64,000 bases of DNA from Planctomycetota bacterium (GTDB lineage Bacteria; Planctomycetota; Planctomycetia; Pirellulales; Pirellulaceae), in contig JABAAE010000004.1 in assembly GCA_014238905.1 (NCBI GenBank), positions 103,839 to 167,838 of the forward strand, in the 5' to 3' direction. Under the pieces are notes generated by a model. It was not told where the DNA came from and did no database searches. It worked only from the letters and a program-made list of their open reading frames with translations. This document shows positions 48,743-56,969 of the stretch, piece by piece (positions within the stretch are counted from its first letter, which is position 1; each line of letters begins with the position of its first letter). Both the position numbers and the translations under genes were made by a program.

Positions 48743-49183
48743 TTACGCGCTTTGACGTAGATTTGACGACAGATTCGCAAACGGATATTGCAATGGTTGG
48801 TCATCGGACGTCATGATTTGAGCTCCGATTTTTTGGTCCAGATTGATAATGACTGGTGCCCGCAGATTCATGGTCAAACGGTTGTCATTGCGACTGACGA
48901 CGCAAAGTACAAATGCCTGGTCGACATCGGTTAGGTGAATGGGTGACAATTCCGACACGGTCAACCGGACTTGATAATTCGGAATAAAACGCCGTGGAGA
49001 AACCACGGCCAATGCCAAGCTGCAATCCTGAAGACTTTGGATCCAAGCAACTGCTGGATTTTCTGCATCAGCCAGAATGACCCAGTCTTTGGAATCACAA
49101 AATCCAATCAACCCAGCCTCAAACTGAAGAATATCTTCTTTTTCAATTTCAACAGCACCGAATCGGGTTGTATCAATATTCAC
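48743..49183 (-). CDS. fliW: FliW, CsrA antagonist / flagellar assembly factor
   Basis: The 146-residue product contains 'NIDTTRFGAVEIEKEDILQF', 'GLIGFCDSKDWVILAD', 'PAVAWIQSLQDCSLALAVVS' and 'NLRAPVIINLDQKIGAQIM', the conserved blocks of FliW. The frame is open to 49324, but a GTG at 49183 with AAAAGG just upstream gives the normal FliW length. In Bacillus, FliW binds CsrA and flagellin in a partner switch. No flagellar gene is in this window; instead the Flp pilin gene lies on the other side of the 653-bp upstream gap. Confidence 0.9.
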   Translation of the reverse strand: MNIDTTRFGAVEIEKEDILQFEAGLIGFCDSKDWVILADAENPAVAWIQSLQDCSLALAVVSPRRFIPNYQVRLTVSELSPIHLTDVDQAFVLCVVSRNDNRLTMNLRAPVIINLDQKIGAQIMTSDDQPLQYPFANLSSNLRQSA

Positions 49184-49836
49184 GACAAACCTTTTATCTC
49201 GTTCTGGAACCGACCACTGCACGGAAGTAAATCGGGACGTTTGAGGGCAAATCAGGATCCACAGCCCACACAGCAACTTTCTCGTTACCTCTTTGATATC
49301 GACCGTTACGACTCTCAGATTCATAAAAATCCGAACTTCTTGTCGAATTCAAGGCAGCTCAAATGCACAGTCCACAAGCAACGGGGAGAATCTGAAATCG
49401 CAGCCGGCGGGTTTGCTAGCAAGTGGATCCATCGAATCCACAACACCCGGCTGGATGCAATTGCCAGGTCACCGACCCTCGCGTCAATCACCAAATTTAA
49501 CAAAGAGGAATCCACGATCTTCAAATCGTATCTACAGAATTGGACGGCATTGTCCGCCATCGCCAGTGCCTTCCTTACCCAAAGGTGGCAGATTTACGAT
49601 GGTTTGTATCGATCACAACGGATGTCGCGACTATTGTTGCGAATATTACCAGTTAAAAATCTTTACCCAACCCATTTATTTTGACTCACTCTACATCTGT
49701 CTTAGGTTTTGTCTGTTCGAGTATCGCACTTTGCGGATGCAACAGCATCCCGAACCACTCGCTTGGATAAAAAGTTCGTTTTATTGGGTTTGCTAACGCA
49801 AGTTAGCTGAGTTCTAAATTATTTGTGGAGTCCGAG
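49184..49836. other. Divergent control region between fliW and flp
   Basis: The 653-bp gap has long frames on both strands, all with low-quality products and no ribosome binding sites, so I call none. It must hold the fliW-csrA promoter and the pilus operon promoter. Near the flp gene it is AT-rich and contains a small GCAA-loop hairpin, listed separately. Confidence 0.45.
49792..49807 (+). promoter_or_regulatory. GCAA-tetraloop hairpin in the flp leader
   Basis: GCTAAC (49792-49797) and GTTAGC (49802-49807) form a perfect 6-bp stem capped by GCAA, a GNRA-type tetraloop. It lies 29 bp before the flp ATG. Downstream, the ribosome binding region contains a GGA (near 49827), the core CsrA recognition triplet. 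A CsrA link is only an inference. Confidence 0.4.
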
Positions 49837-50034
49837 ATGAAGAAATTCGCTCAAAAGGTCAAAACCTTCCTGAAAAGTGAAGATGGACCTACCGCGGTTG
49901 AGTACGCAGTTATGCTTGCTCTGATTGTTATTGTTTGTTTGACTGCAATTCAGGCCATTGGTGCAAATGCATCCAATGCATTCAATGATATTGCAGCTGA
50001 CCTGGAAAGTGCTCGAGGCGGTGGCGTCAACTAA
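49837..50034 (+). CDS. flp: Flp-family type IVb pilin
   Basis: The 65-residue prepilin has a short basic leader and the Flp processing site 'EDGPTAVEYAVMLALIVIV', with Gly before the cut, Glu at +5 and Tyr at +6, then one long hydrophobic helix. The ATG at 49837 has GGAG upstream and removes four extra residues of the longer frame. It is the pilus subunit of the Tad system whose genes follow, and ends just before a strong terminator, which explains how pilin can be made in excess over the assembly proteins. Confidence 0.96.
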   Translation: MKKFAQKVKTFLKSEDGPTAVEYAVMLALIVIVCLTAIQAIGANASNAFNDIAADLESARGGGVN

Positions 50035-50064
50035 GACGTATTGCTTTAAGCCTTTTTTGGCACA

Positions 50065-50097
50065 AAAACCCGCAGCGATTCGCTCGTAGCGGGTTTT
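50065..50097 (+). terminator. Terminator after flp
   Basis: AAAACCCGC (50065-50073) pairs with GCGGGTTTT (50089-50097), with further inner pairing (GCGA/TCGC). It ends in TTTT and lies 31 bp after the flp stop. Confidence 0.8.
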
Positions 50098-50135
50098 CCT
50101 CACGCGCTTTTGGCAACCATACAAAGGAGATACAC

Positions 50136-50246
50136 ATGATTCCATTTGTTCCCGATGACTCGTTGGCAAATGCGTTTGAGATTATTTGCTGTTTTTTCAC
50201 AGTGGTTGTCGCATTTACGAGCTATTTTTTGACAGTCCGAATCTAA
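50136..50246 (+). CDS. 36-residue membrane micro-protein in the Tad operon
   Basis: An ATG at 50136 preceded by AAAGGAGAT (about 5 nt spacing), one of the best ribosome binding sites in the window, opens a 36-codon frame: acidic start 'MIPFVPDDSLANAFE', then one hydrophobic helix 'IICCFFTVVVAFTSYFL' and a basic end. It lies between the flp terminator and cpaA. It could be a second minor pilin-like or helper protein, but it has no pilin cleavage site. The function is unknown. Confidence 0.68.
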   Translation: MIPFVPDDSLANAFEIICCFFTVVVAFTSYFLTVRI

Positions 50247-50360
50247 GTCGTTTCTGCCATCCAAATCTGGACCCAGATTATTGTTTTGGCAACCGTCGCA
50301 CGACCGATTCATCAACCCGAATCTAATTTTTGAACAAAATTGCGTGGGAGATTTATTGCG

Positions 50361-50957
50361 ATGGAATTCTTTTTTGCACAAGTCATGGAAAATTGGCACA
50401 TTTGGTTTGTCACTCTGGCTTTAGTCGTTGCCGCTATCATTGATGGCATACAGCTCAAAGTACCAAATTGGCTGACATTCCCTTTTATCTTGTCTGGCTG
50501 GGCCTATAGCATGTTTGCCTTTGGTTTGGCGGGAGACGGATGGTTAACCGGATTGGGCGTCAGCCTTCTGGGAACATTTGTCGGCCTTGCATTGCTAATG
50601 CCAGCCTACGCAATTGGAGGCATGGGTGCCGGAGACGTGAAACTGCTTGCAGGCGTAGGTGCTTGGGTCCATGTACAGTCGACATTCTATGGATTCTGTC
50701 TCTCAGCAATCGTCGGTGCGATTCTGGCGGTTGCCATGGTGTTAATCAGTCGAAGCTGGACTAAACACAAATCTCAGTTCTTTTCGATTCTCAATGAAAT
50801 CATGGTCATTCGAAACCCCGAGACACTTGCCAGCATCGCTGCGGAGCGAAAAAGCCGCATGATGTTGCTGCCTTACGGAATACCGATCGCAATCGGCTGC
50901 ATTATGTATTTCGCTTGGGCCGGACTGTTGGTGGATACGACCACCACCGCAATGTAA
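50361..50957 (+). CDS. cpaA: Prepilin peptidase CpaA/TadV (A24 family)
   Basis: The 198-residue membrane protein has the two catalytic Asp sites of A24 peptidases: 'AAIIDGIQLKVPNWLTFP' near residue 30 and 'GGMGAGDVKLLAGVGAW' (GxGD motif) near 90. Six or so membrane helices are visible. The ATG at 50361 has GGGAG 10 nt upstream and is preferred to a TTG at 50340. It should cut the leader of the Flp prepilin encoded just upstream. Confidence 0.92.
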   Translation: MEFFFAQVMENWHIWFVTLALVVAAIIDGIQLKVPNWLTFPFILSGWAYSMFAFGLAGDGWLTGLGVSLLGTFVGLALLMPAYAIGGMGAGDVKLLAGVGAWVHVQSTFYGFCLSAIVGAILAVAMVLISRSWTKHKSQFFSILNEIMVIRNPETLASIAAERKSRMMLLPYGIPIAIGCIMYFAWAGLLVDTTTTAM

Positions 50958-51009
50958 GGGTATTAGGATTAGTAAATCTAATTCGCATGGGAAACTAATT
51001 ACGCAATCG

Positions 51010-51034
51010 TCTAAAGCATTCATTCTGCTTTAGA
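51010..51034. other. 9-bp hairpin between cpaA and cpaB
   Basis: TCTAAAGCA (51010-51018) pairs perfectly with TGCTTTAGA (51026-51034) around a 7-nt loop. No T run follows, so it may be a processing or stability element rather than a terminator. Confidence 0.5.
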
Positions 51035-51167
51035 AGCACGGTCGAAACAACGAAATGAGTCACCGTCTGACATTCTCGTTAAAAGAGAAGTCAATAATTA
51101 TGGATCACGCGGTTGTCCCGGCCTGTTAATCCCGCTGGGGTAGCTGATTCTGGATCGAGGAAAACAA

Positions 51168-52208
51168 ATGAAAACTAAGTCAATCATGTTGATCGCGGTA
51201 TCGCTTGGCTTCGGTTTGGTCGCGGCGATTGGCATGAGCCAGGTGCTTGGTCAAAAAAACGGTGACGCTAAAAAAGTCGAAATGACTCAGGTTTTCGTCG
51301 CTTTGGTTCCTTTGGAAATCGGTGACGGATTAAACGAAGATAATCTGAAAGTCTCACGCAGGCCGGTCACAGAAGTCCCTGAAAATTCGATTTCTTCATT
51401 TGAAGAATTAAAAAACATGGTGGTGATTCAGAAGATCCCCAAGGATCTGGTGATTGTCAGTGATTTCATTGTTGACAGAAACGAGGCCAGATTACGGAAA
51501 CAACCTCCGAGTGGCTTTAATGCCTATTGTTTAAAAACATCACTGGAGGACTCAACCCACAACAGTATCCAGCCTGGAGATCGGATCAATATCGTCGGCG
51601 TCTTCAAAGTCAAAGACGAAAGTGGCGACGATTTGAAGTTAGTCACCACCTTCTTGAAAAATATCGAAGTTTGGCAAACCAATGATCGGGATAGTCGATT
51701 AGTCACAGACGAAGAAACCGACTCCATCTCGACAATTACCGTTCTTTTAACAGACCGGCAAACGGAAACGATGACCTTGGCTGAGGATGTTTCAGAGAAA
51801 ATCCGTCTTGTCATGGCAAACCGTGATGACGTCGAGGATCTGACTGCAGAGGTCGATCTTCCAACTCTTCTGCGTCCGAAAAAGCCGGAGCCTGACGACC
51901 CAAAGACCCAACCAGTCTCGTCAGATAACGAAAACAGTGATGATAATCAGGAAACAGCAACCGACAGTCAAACCGAAAAGCCTAAGGAAAAAATTCAGTA
52001 TGCACATCGCATGAAGGTCTTTCGCGGAGGCGAGGTTCTCGAGTTCGGATTCGAGGACAAAAACACAATTCCGAAAGTGATTCGAAAATTCTCCTCAGCC
52101 TCTACCACCAAGGCTATCGAGGAAACACAAAATTCAGATGAGGATGACTTTGCCGATTTACCGGAAAGTAACGATGAGGTGACCTCTGGTGATAATACCT
52201 TCAAATAA
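51168..52208 (+). CDS. cpaB: Flp pilus assembly protein CpaB (RcpC)
   Basis: A 346-residue protein with an N-terminal membrane anchor ('SIMLIAVSLGFGLVAAIGMS') and the CpaB pattern: a SAF-like domain ('QVFVALVPLEIGDGLNEDNL', 'VVIQKIPKDLVIVSDFI') and an RcpC domain ('IQPGDRINIVGVFKV'). A Glu/Asp/Ser-rich disordered segment of about 50 residues precedes the C-terminus. It helps the secretin form or gate the outer-membrane channel. A GAGG lies 8 nt before the ATG. Confidence 0.92.
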   Translation: MKTKSIMLIAVSLGFGLVAAIGMSQVLGQKNGDAKKVEMTQVFVALVPLEIGDGLNEDNLKVSRRPVTEVPENSISSFEELKNMVVIQKIPKDLVIVSDFIVDRNEARLRKQPPSGFNAYCLKTSLEDSTHNSIQPGDRINIVGVFKVKDESGDDLKLVTTFLKNIEVWQTNDRDSRLVTDEETDSISTITVLLTDRQTETMTLAEDVSEKIRLVMANRDDVEDLTAEVDLPTLLRPKKPEPDDPKTQPVSSDNENSDDNQETATDSQTEKPKEKIQYAHRMKVFRGGEVLEFGFEDKNTIPKVIRKFSSASTTKAIEETQNSDEDDFADLPESNDEVTSGDNTFK

Positions 52209-52332
52209 AAATTGATTTGCAATTTTGGATCGAACCATTTAATGATTCGGTTGCAACGAATGCGATAGTTAGATTGACGGTGCGACAATACCGACAAAAG
52301 TACGTTTTAATTGATTTCAGGGAAGGAATCAC

Positions 52333-54039
52333 ATGAGAACTTGTCATCTGTTAATGGCAGCTTTCTCATTTGCCGCGGTTCAATTTATCATTGTTCCATC
52401 TGCACTTGGGCAACAGACGAATTCGAAATCGTCCCCGTTTCTTTCTGGGCAAGTCCAATCGGATCCAATTGCCTTGGGAGCAGCGCCGGTAGATCAGAAC
52501 GCGAGTGAATTCGGTCAGAATCAGCGAATCCGTTTGGTCGTCGGCACCAGCCGTGTCATCAAATTCGATTTCGATGTTCCGGACGTCATCGTGGGTAGCC
52601 CAGACGTCCTCAACGTTCAACCTATTTCGGCCAATCAGATCATGGTGACTGGTCGACGTCCGGGAGTCTCAGGTTTGAGTGTTTCTGATGCTCTAGGGAA
52701 ACAACACACGATTGACATGCTGGTGATCGGTGACGCCAGACAGTTACAGATCACTCTTGCAGAGCTTTTTCCTCGCACAACCATCCGGGCGTTTCCGTTA
52801 AATACAAATGTTGTGTTGACCGGTCATGTCCAAAAAACCAGCCAAATCAAACAGGCCGAAGACGTCGCCAAGGATTTCTTTCCTAACGGCGTTCGAAACA
52901 TGCTAACCATAGGCGGCCCTTCTAAAATTGCATTGGAATGCAAAGTTGTAGAAGTCTCCCGGACAAAGCTACGCGACATAGGGATTGACTGGTCGTTGGC
53001 AACGAGTGGGTTTGCAATCCAAAACTCAGCAAGTGCTTTACTTGACGGTGGCACCGGGGCAGGGAATTTCTTTTTCAGAATTATCGACGGTACCGATCAA
53101 TTCCCTTTATTCCTGAACCTTCTGCGTCAGAACAATCTCGCCAAAATCCTGACTCAACCGACCATCGTCACTATTCCAGGACGCCCGGCATCACTGCTAA
53201 ACGGTGGCTTAATCCCGATTCCGATCAACACCGGACTGGGGGTTCAATCTGTTGAATTCAAAGAATTCGGCACAAAACTCGATGTGCTGCCCATTATGGA
53301 AGGCGACGGGCAAATTCGTGTGGAAGTCAGAGCAGAGGTGACTGATGTTGCTTTTGACCTTGCAGTCGGTGGTACACCGGGATTCCGTTCGCGAAATGTG
53401 GATACTGCCGTCCAACTTCGCGAGGGTCAAACCCTCGCATTGGCAGGGTTAATTCAAAATAGAACGGATTCAACATCAACAGGAATCCCCGGATTAAAAG
53501 ACATGCCATGGATTGGCTCGCTTTTTAGACGGGTGCAAGACACCTTTAATGAGGTAGAGTTAATTATATTAGTGACGCCGAGATTCATTTCCGAGGTCGA
53601 TCCAGCTTCCATTGGGCCACTTCCGGGTCGAGAAACTGTTGCGCCATGTGATTACGATTTCTTTCTGAGAGGTTATCAGGAGGTACCCCGGACAGGGAAC
53701 AGTTTCGAGTTGGGTCCGATGCAAAAAGGCGGGTTTCCTGCCATTCCAACCTATACCGAACCACAACCGCAAGGCGCCGCTTTTGATCAAGGTGAAACTT
53801 CCAACCTGAAGACTGGCAGTTCGACGCCGGCAGTGCCGTCACTTCAGAATTCGCCAAATGATAACAACATCAATACAAACCAGAACGAGAGTGGTCTTTT
53901 AAAACCATTTCCCTCGAGTGAAGCTGAATTAAATGGTCAAAGCAAAAGCAACAATGATCCATCAGCACCAAAAGTGGCCATCGTTCCAATGCGATCGCCA
54001 TACAGCAACCCCTTACCCAACAGCCAATTCTTAAAGTAA
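52333..54039 (+). CDS. cpaC: Tad secretin CpaC (RcpA)
   Basis: A 568-residue protein with a signal peptide, an N-terminal BON/N0-like domain ('SRVIKFDFDVPDVIVGSPDV', 'GRRPGVSGLSVSDALG'), an N1-like domain ('VVLTGHVQKTSQIKQAEDVA') and a C-terminal secretin domain ('ILTQPTIVTIPGRPASLLNG', 'GIPGLKDMPWIGSLFRR', 'EVELIILVTPRFI'). It forms the outer-membrane pore for the Flp pilus. A Pro/Asn/Gln-rich tail of about 120 residues is extra compared with usual CpaC. GGAAGGA stands before the ATG. Confidence 0.95.
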   Translation: MRTCHLLMAAFSFAAVQFIIVPSALGQQTNSKSSPFLSGQVQSDPIALGAAPVDQNASEFGQNQRIRLVVGTSRVIKFDFDVPDVIVGSPDVLNVQPISANQIMVTGRRPGVSGLSVSDALGKQHTIDMLVIGDARQLQITLAELFPRTTIRAFPLNTNVVLTGHVQKTSQIKQAEDVAKDFFPNGVRNMLTIGGPSKIALECKVVEVSRTKLRDIGIDWSLATSGFAIQNSASALLDGGTGAGNFFFRIIDGTDQFPLFLNLLRQNNLAKILTQPTIVTIPGRPASLLNGGLIPIPINTGLGVQSVEFKEFGTKLDVLPIMEGDGQIRVEVRAEVTDVAFDLAVGGTPGFRSRNVDTAVQLREGQTLALAGLIQNRTDSTSTGIPGLKDMPWIGSLFRRVQDTFNEVELIILVTPRFISEVDPASIGPLPGRETVAPCDYDFFLRGYQEVPRTGNSFELGPMQKGGFPAIPTYTEPQPQGAAFDQGETSNLKTGSSTPAVPSLQNSPNDNNINTNQNESGLLKPFPSSEAELNGQSKSNNDPSAPKVAIVPMRSPYSNPLPNSQFLK

Positions 54040-54105
54040 TCATCATTCCACTCAAACATCACCACCAAAGGTCATGACAACGTAGCTGATGAGACTATAA
54101 CGACA

Positions 54106-55317
54106 ATGAGTAACGTATTTCGAGTAGTTCTAGTCGATCCCGACGACTCGGCCCGAGACATTATCAAGTCAGTTCTGCTGAATATTGAGTCTCTCTGGCT
54201 AGAGGCCGACTGCTCGCGATATGAATTTTTTGGAGATATCGTCGCTCAAACGACGCCCGATATTGCCCTCATCAATATCGATTCCGATCCCGAGAAAGGG
54301 ATTCAGGTTCTGACTCAAATCCGGCAAGACTTTCCTTCCGTTGTGGTGATGGTAGTTAGCGAGTCGGCAGATGGCCAGCTGATTCTTTCGGCAATGCGAT
54401 CTGGGGCCCAAGAATTCCTGTCGCTCCCACTTTCGGCTAGCGAACTCACCGAAGCCATCAACCGAATCAAGAGTACCGGCGGAGCCGGCTCACCAGATGG
54501 CACACTGACTAACCGGGTGATTGCGGTCGGTGGTGTATCAGGCGGAGTTGGCTCAACGAGTATTGCAGTCAATATGGCAGCGGCTCTGGCTGGAGATCCT
54601 GAACGCAGTGTTGTTTTGGTAGATTTGGATGTTGCATTGGGAGACGCTGACATTTTCCTGGATTCGATTCCCGAATACTCCCTGGCTGACGTTACACAAA
54701 ACATTGACCGTCTGGACCTTGCCTTATTAAAAAAATCCCTCACCAAACATGAGTCAGGGGTCTATCTCTTGCCTCGTCCCGTTCAATTGCAGGACAACGA
54801 TCTGATTCGAGCCGATGATCTAAGCCGTGTGATTGGTCTTCTCAAGTCGTCTTTCACACACTTGGTATTCGACATGTCGAAGGCCTACAACGAGCTTGAT
54901 CGGGTCGCTTTGGGTGCAGCGACGGACGTCCTCTTGGTAACTCAACTTGATTTGCCGTGTCTTCGAAACGTCGTTCGGCTGATGATGTCTTTCGAAGAGT
55001 ATGAAAACCTGAAGGAAAAAACCAAGATCATCGTCAATCGTGCTGGACTTGATAGTGGCCAGATCAGCATGAATAAAGCACAGGAAACGATCGGCGGAGA
55101 ATTCTACTGGCAGATCCCAAATGATTTTGGGCTGATGGTGGACGTGCGGAATAATGGAGTTCCGTTGGTGATTCAAGCTCCCAAGGCCTCTATCACTCGA
55201 TCGATTATCGAACTCTGTGAAAAACTCAATGGAAATATCCACGGAGACGATGATGGCAAAAGAACTGACAAGTCCAAACCACAGAAAAAAGGACTCTTTG
55301 GATTCCTTAAGAAATAG
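54106..55317 (+). CDS. cpaE: Tad pilus localisation ATPase CpaE/TadZ
   Basis: A 403-residue protein with an N-terminal receiver-like domain (residues 1-125, 'LVDPDDSARDI', 'ALINIDSDPEKGIQVLTQI') lacking a canonical phosphoacceptor set, and a MinD/ParA-like domain. The P-loop reads 'VGGVSGGVGSTSIAVNM' (about 141-157), with Ser where the invariant P-loop Lys usually is, so ATP binding may be atypical. It marks the site of pilus assembly. The gene ends the visible Tad cluster; the motor and platform genes (cpaF, tadB, tadC) are not next to it. Confidence 0.92.
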   Translation: MSNVFRVVLVDPDDSARDIIKSVLLNIESLWLEADCSRYEFFGDIVAQTTPDIALINIDSDPEKGIQVLTQIRQDFPSVVVMVVSESADGQLILSAMRSGAQEFLSLPLSASELTEAINRIKSTGGAGSPDGTLTNRVIAVGGVSGGVGSTSIAVNMAAALAGDPERSVVLVDLDVALGDADIFLDSIPEYSLADVTQNIDRLDLALLKKSLTKHESGVYLLPRPVQLQDNDLIRADDLSRVIGLLKSSFTHLVFDMSKAYNELDRVALGAATDVLLVTQLDLPCLRNVVRLMMSFEEYENLKEKTKIIVNRAGLDSGQISMNKAQETIGGEFYWQIPNDFGLMVDVRNNGVPLVIQAPKASITRSIIELCEKLNGNIHGDDDGKRTDKSKPQKKGLFGFLKK

Positions 55318-55636
55318 CAAGGGCCAACCTCAGGCCTGATTAAAAGCCGCCCTACCCTCAGGCCCGCTACCTCACTCTAGCTGCTCGTCAAATCCTACTG
55401 CTCGTCAAGCCCTACTGATTCCCGCCACAACATGGGTTCAGCCGGCGCTCATGCTCCCGGAGCGACTACATGCTCCACCACGTCCTGCTCCACCACGTTA
55501 GAAACCGCCTGCACGGGAGTTATCAGGTACCCTAGCCAACACGGACAGCCTGGATTGGTAGCTTCCAAATAGCGCATGAAAAAAGGCTGAGGGAAGATCC
55601 GCAGCCCGTGTCCGATTTCAAAAAGCAGGAAAATTC
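55318..55636. other. Intergenic region with two pairs of short tandem duplications
   Basis: This 319-bp gap between convergent genes has a 17-bp duplication (CTGCTCGTCAAATCCTA at 55381 and a two-mismatch copy at 55398) and a 15-bp duplication (TGCTCCACCACGTCC at 55471 and a near copy at 55486). No gene or clear terminator was found. Confidence 0.6.
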
Positions 55637-55939
55637 CTACTTCTTTTTCTTAGCTGCCTTCTTCTTGGCTGGTGCCTTCTTAGCTGCCTTCTTAGCTACC
55701 TTCTTTTTAGCAGGTGCCTTTTTGGCTGCTTTCTTCTTGGCTGGTGCCTTTTTGGCTGCTTTCTTCTTGGCTGGTGCCTTTTTGGCTGCCTTCTTCTTGG
55801 CTGGTGCCTTTTTGGCTGCCTTCTTCTTGGCTGGTGCCTTCTTAGCTACCTTCTTTTTAGCAGGTGCCTTTTTGGCTGCCTTCTTCTTAGCAGGTGCCTT
55901 TTTAGCTGCCTTCTTCTTAGCAGGTTTTTTCTTGGCCAC
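55637..55939 (-). CDS. Histone H1-like Lys/Ala-rich DNA-binding protein
   Basis: A 100-residue protein made almost entirely of Lys, Ala and Pro, with about nine repeats of a roughly 10-residue unit '[10 protein letters not shown]'. This resembles the C-terminal tail of histone H1 and bacterial H1-like proteins. The GTG at 55939 has GGAGG 8 nt upstream and is preferred over the longer frame. It most likely binds and compacts DNA in the nucleoid. Planctomycetes have condensed nucleoids, which suits this. The repeat copies differ by synonymous changes, suggesting growth by duplication. Confidence 0.88.
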   Translation of the reverse strand: MAKKKPAKKKAAKKAPAKKKAAKKAPAKKKVAKKAPAKKKAAKKAPAKKKAAKKAPAKKKAAKKAPAKKKAAKKAPAKKKVAKKAAKKAPAKKKAAKKKK

Positions 55940-56969
55940 GATTACGTCCTCCGTAAAAAATCCATTTAGCAAAGATGTCAGGGAATACGACTTCCAAAAT
56001 CAACTTTACCGAAAACGATGAACAGTCACTTTCTCAAAAAAGAGCAGGTTTCGCCCACTGCATTAAGGCCAAACAAAGTGACTTGGAAACTTCCATGGCT
56101 CAATTTGTACGAAACCTGTTCTTTTTTTCAACATCTTTTCCACAAAACTTTAATAAAAATCTGGGCCATTGGTCGCAAAAATCTCTCGCGTCTGCATAGA
56201 CGTCGAGCGAAAGACAATAGCCGTTGTTTCGATTGCCAGCCCATCTATAACAAATCACTGCATTGAAGATTCAAAGAAGACGGCGGGTTGTCAATCATTC
56301 GAAAACATTGTTTTCACTTGTCCCGCAACACCACATACAGCGAAAAAATCATCGGTTTGAGGGAGATTTCCAAGGGTGAATCTTGGTCAAAGCGTTGGCA
56401 GCGTGTTAAAACCACCGCTTCAAACAACCGATCTCGTCATGGAAAACCTGTTTTTTGTTGGTTTTTTTTAATTTGGCACGCCAACACTCGTCACGTCGAT
56501 CGAAATCTCGAACTCTCTGCATGATCGATTGCTGTGATCGTTTTCAAGGTGGCAGAAGGGACCATTTCGCCATGGCAATGACTCCAAAACAAAGAAATAC
56601 ACGTCCTGCAAAATGTTTTAACAAATCGTTGCAGTTGAAGTTCTCAAAATACAAATATCCGCGACGAGGTTTTTTTCTTTGCCAAGGCACTTTGCAAAGC
56701 TCGAATGCCAGGGTGATTTGGCCCTACAAAAAAAAAATGTTTTTTTTGATTTTTTTTTTGATTCCGAGCCTATTTCAGGACTTGGCTTCGCATATCACGC
56801 GCTTCGGCCGACGGCTTGAAAGGAGACTTTTAACCGAATGAAGCAGCTTCTCTGGACCACTGGATACACCAACTCATACGCAATCCAATCGAGTTCAAAT
56901 TCATTACAATTCCAAAGTCATCAAAACTACCGTGGGTGAACGGCGATGACAGACGCAAGAATTCCAGCC
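55940..56969. other. About 1 kb without a recognisable gene
   Basis: The longest empty stretch in the window. It is AT-rich, with homopolymers A10 (56728-56737), T8 (56740-56747) and T10 (56750-56759) close together and a perfect 15-bp palindrome GAAAACATTGTTTTC at 56301-56315. Open frames of 70-130 codons on the plus strand have low-quality products. I looked for RNase P, SRP and tmRNA signatures by eye and found none. Confidence 0.5.

Noticed and set aside
48743..49324. 193-residue version of FliW
   Set aside because: The first 47 residues do not fit FliW; the GTG at 49183 with AAAAGG gives the usual length.
48971..49684. 237-codon plus-strand ORF across fliW upstream region
   Set aside because: It overlaps fliW in antisense and its product shows no domain or biased composition typical of a gene.
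55608..56021. Plus-strand '[11 protein letters not shown]' repeat membrane protein
   Set aside because: It is the reverse-strand shadow of the Lys/Ala H1-like gene, which has a strong ribosome binding site.
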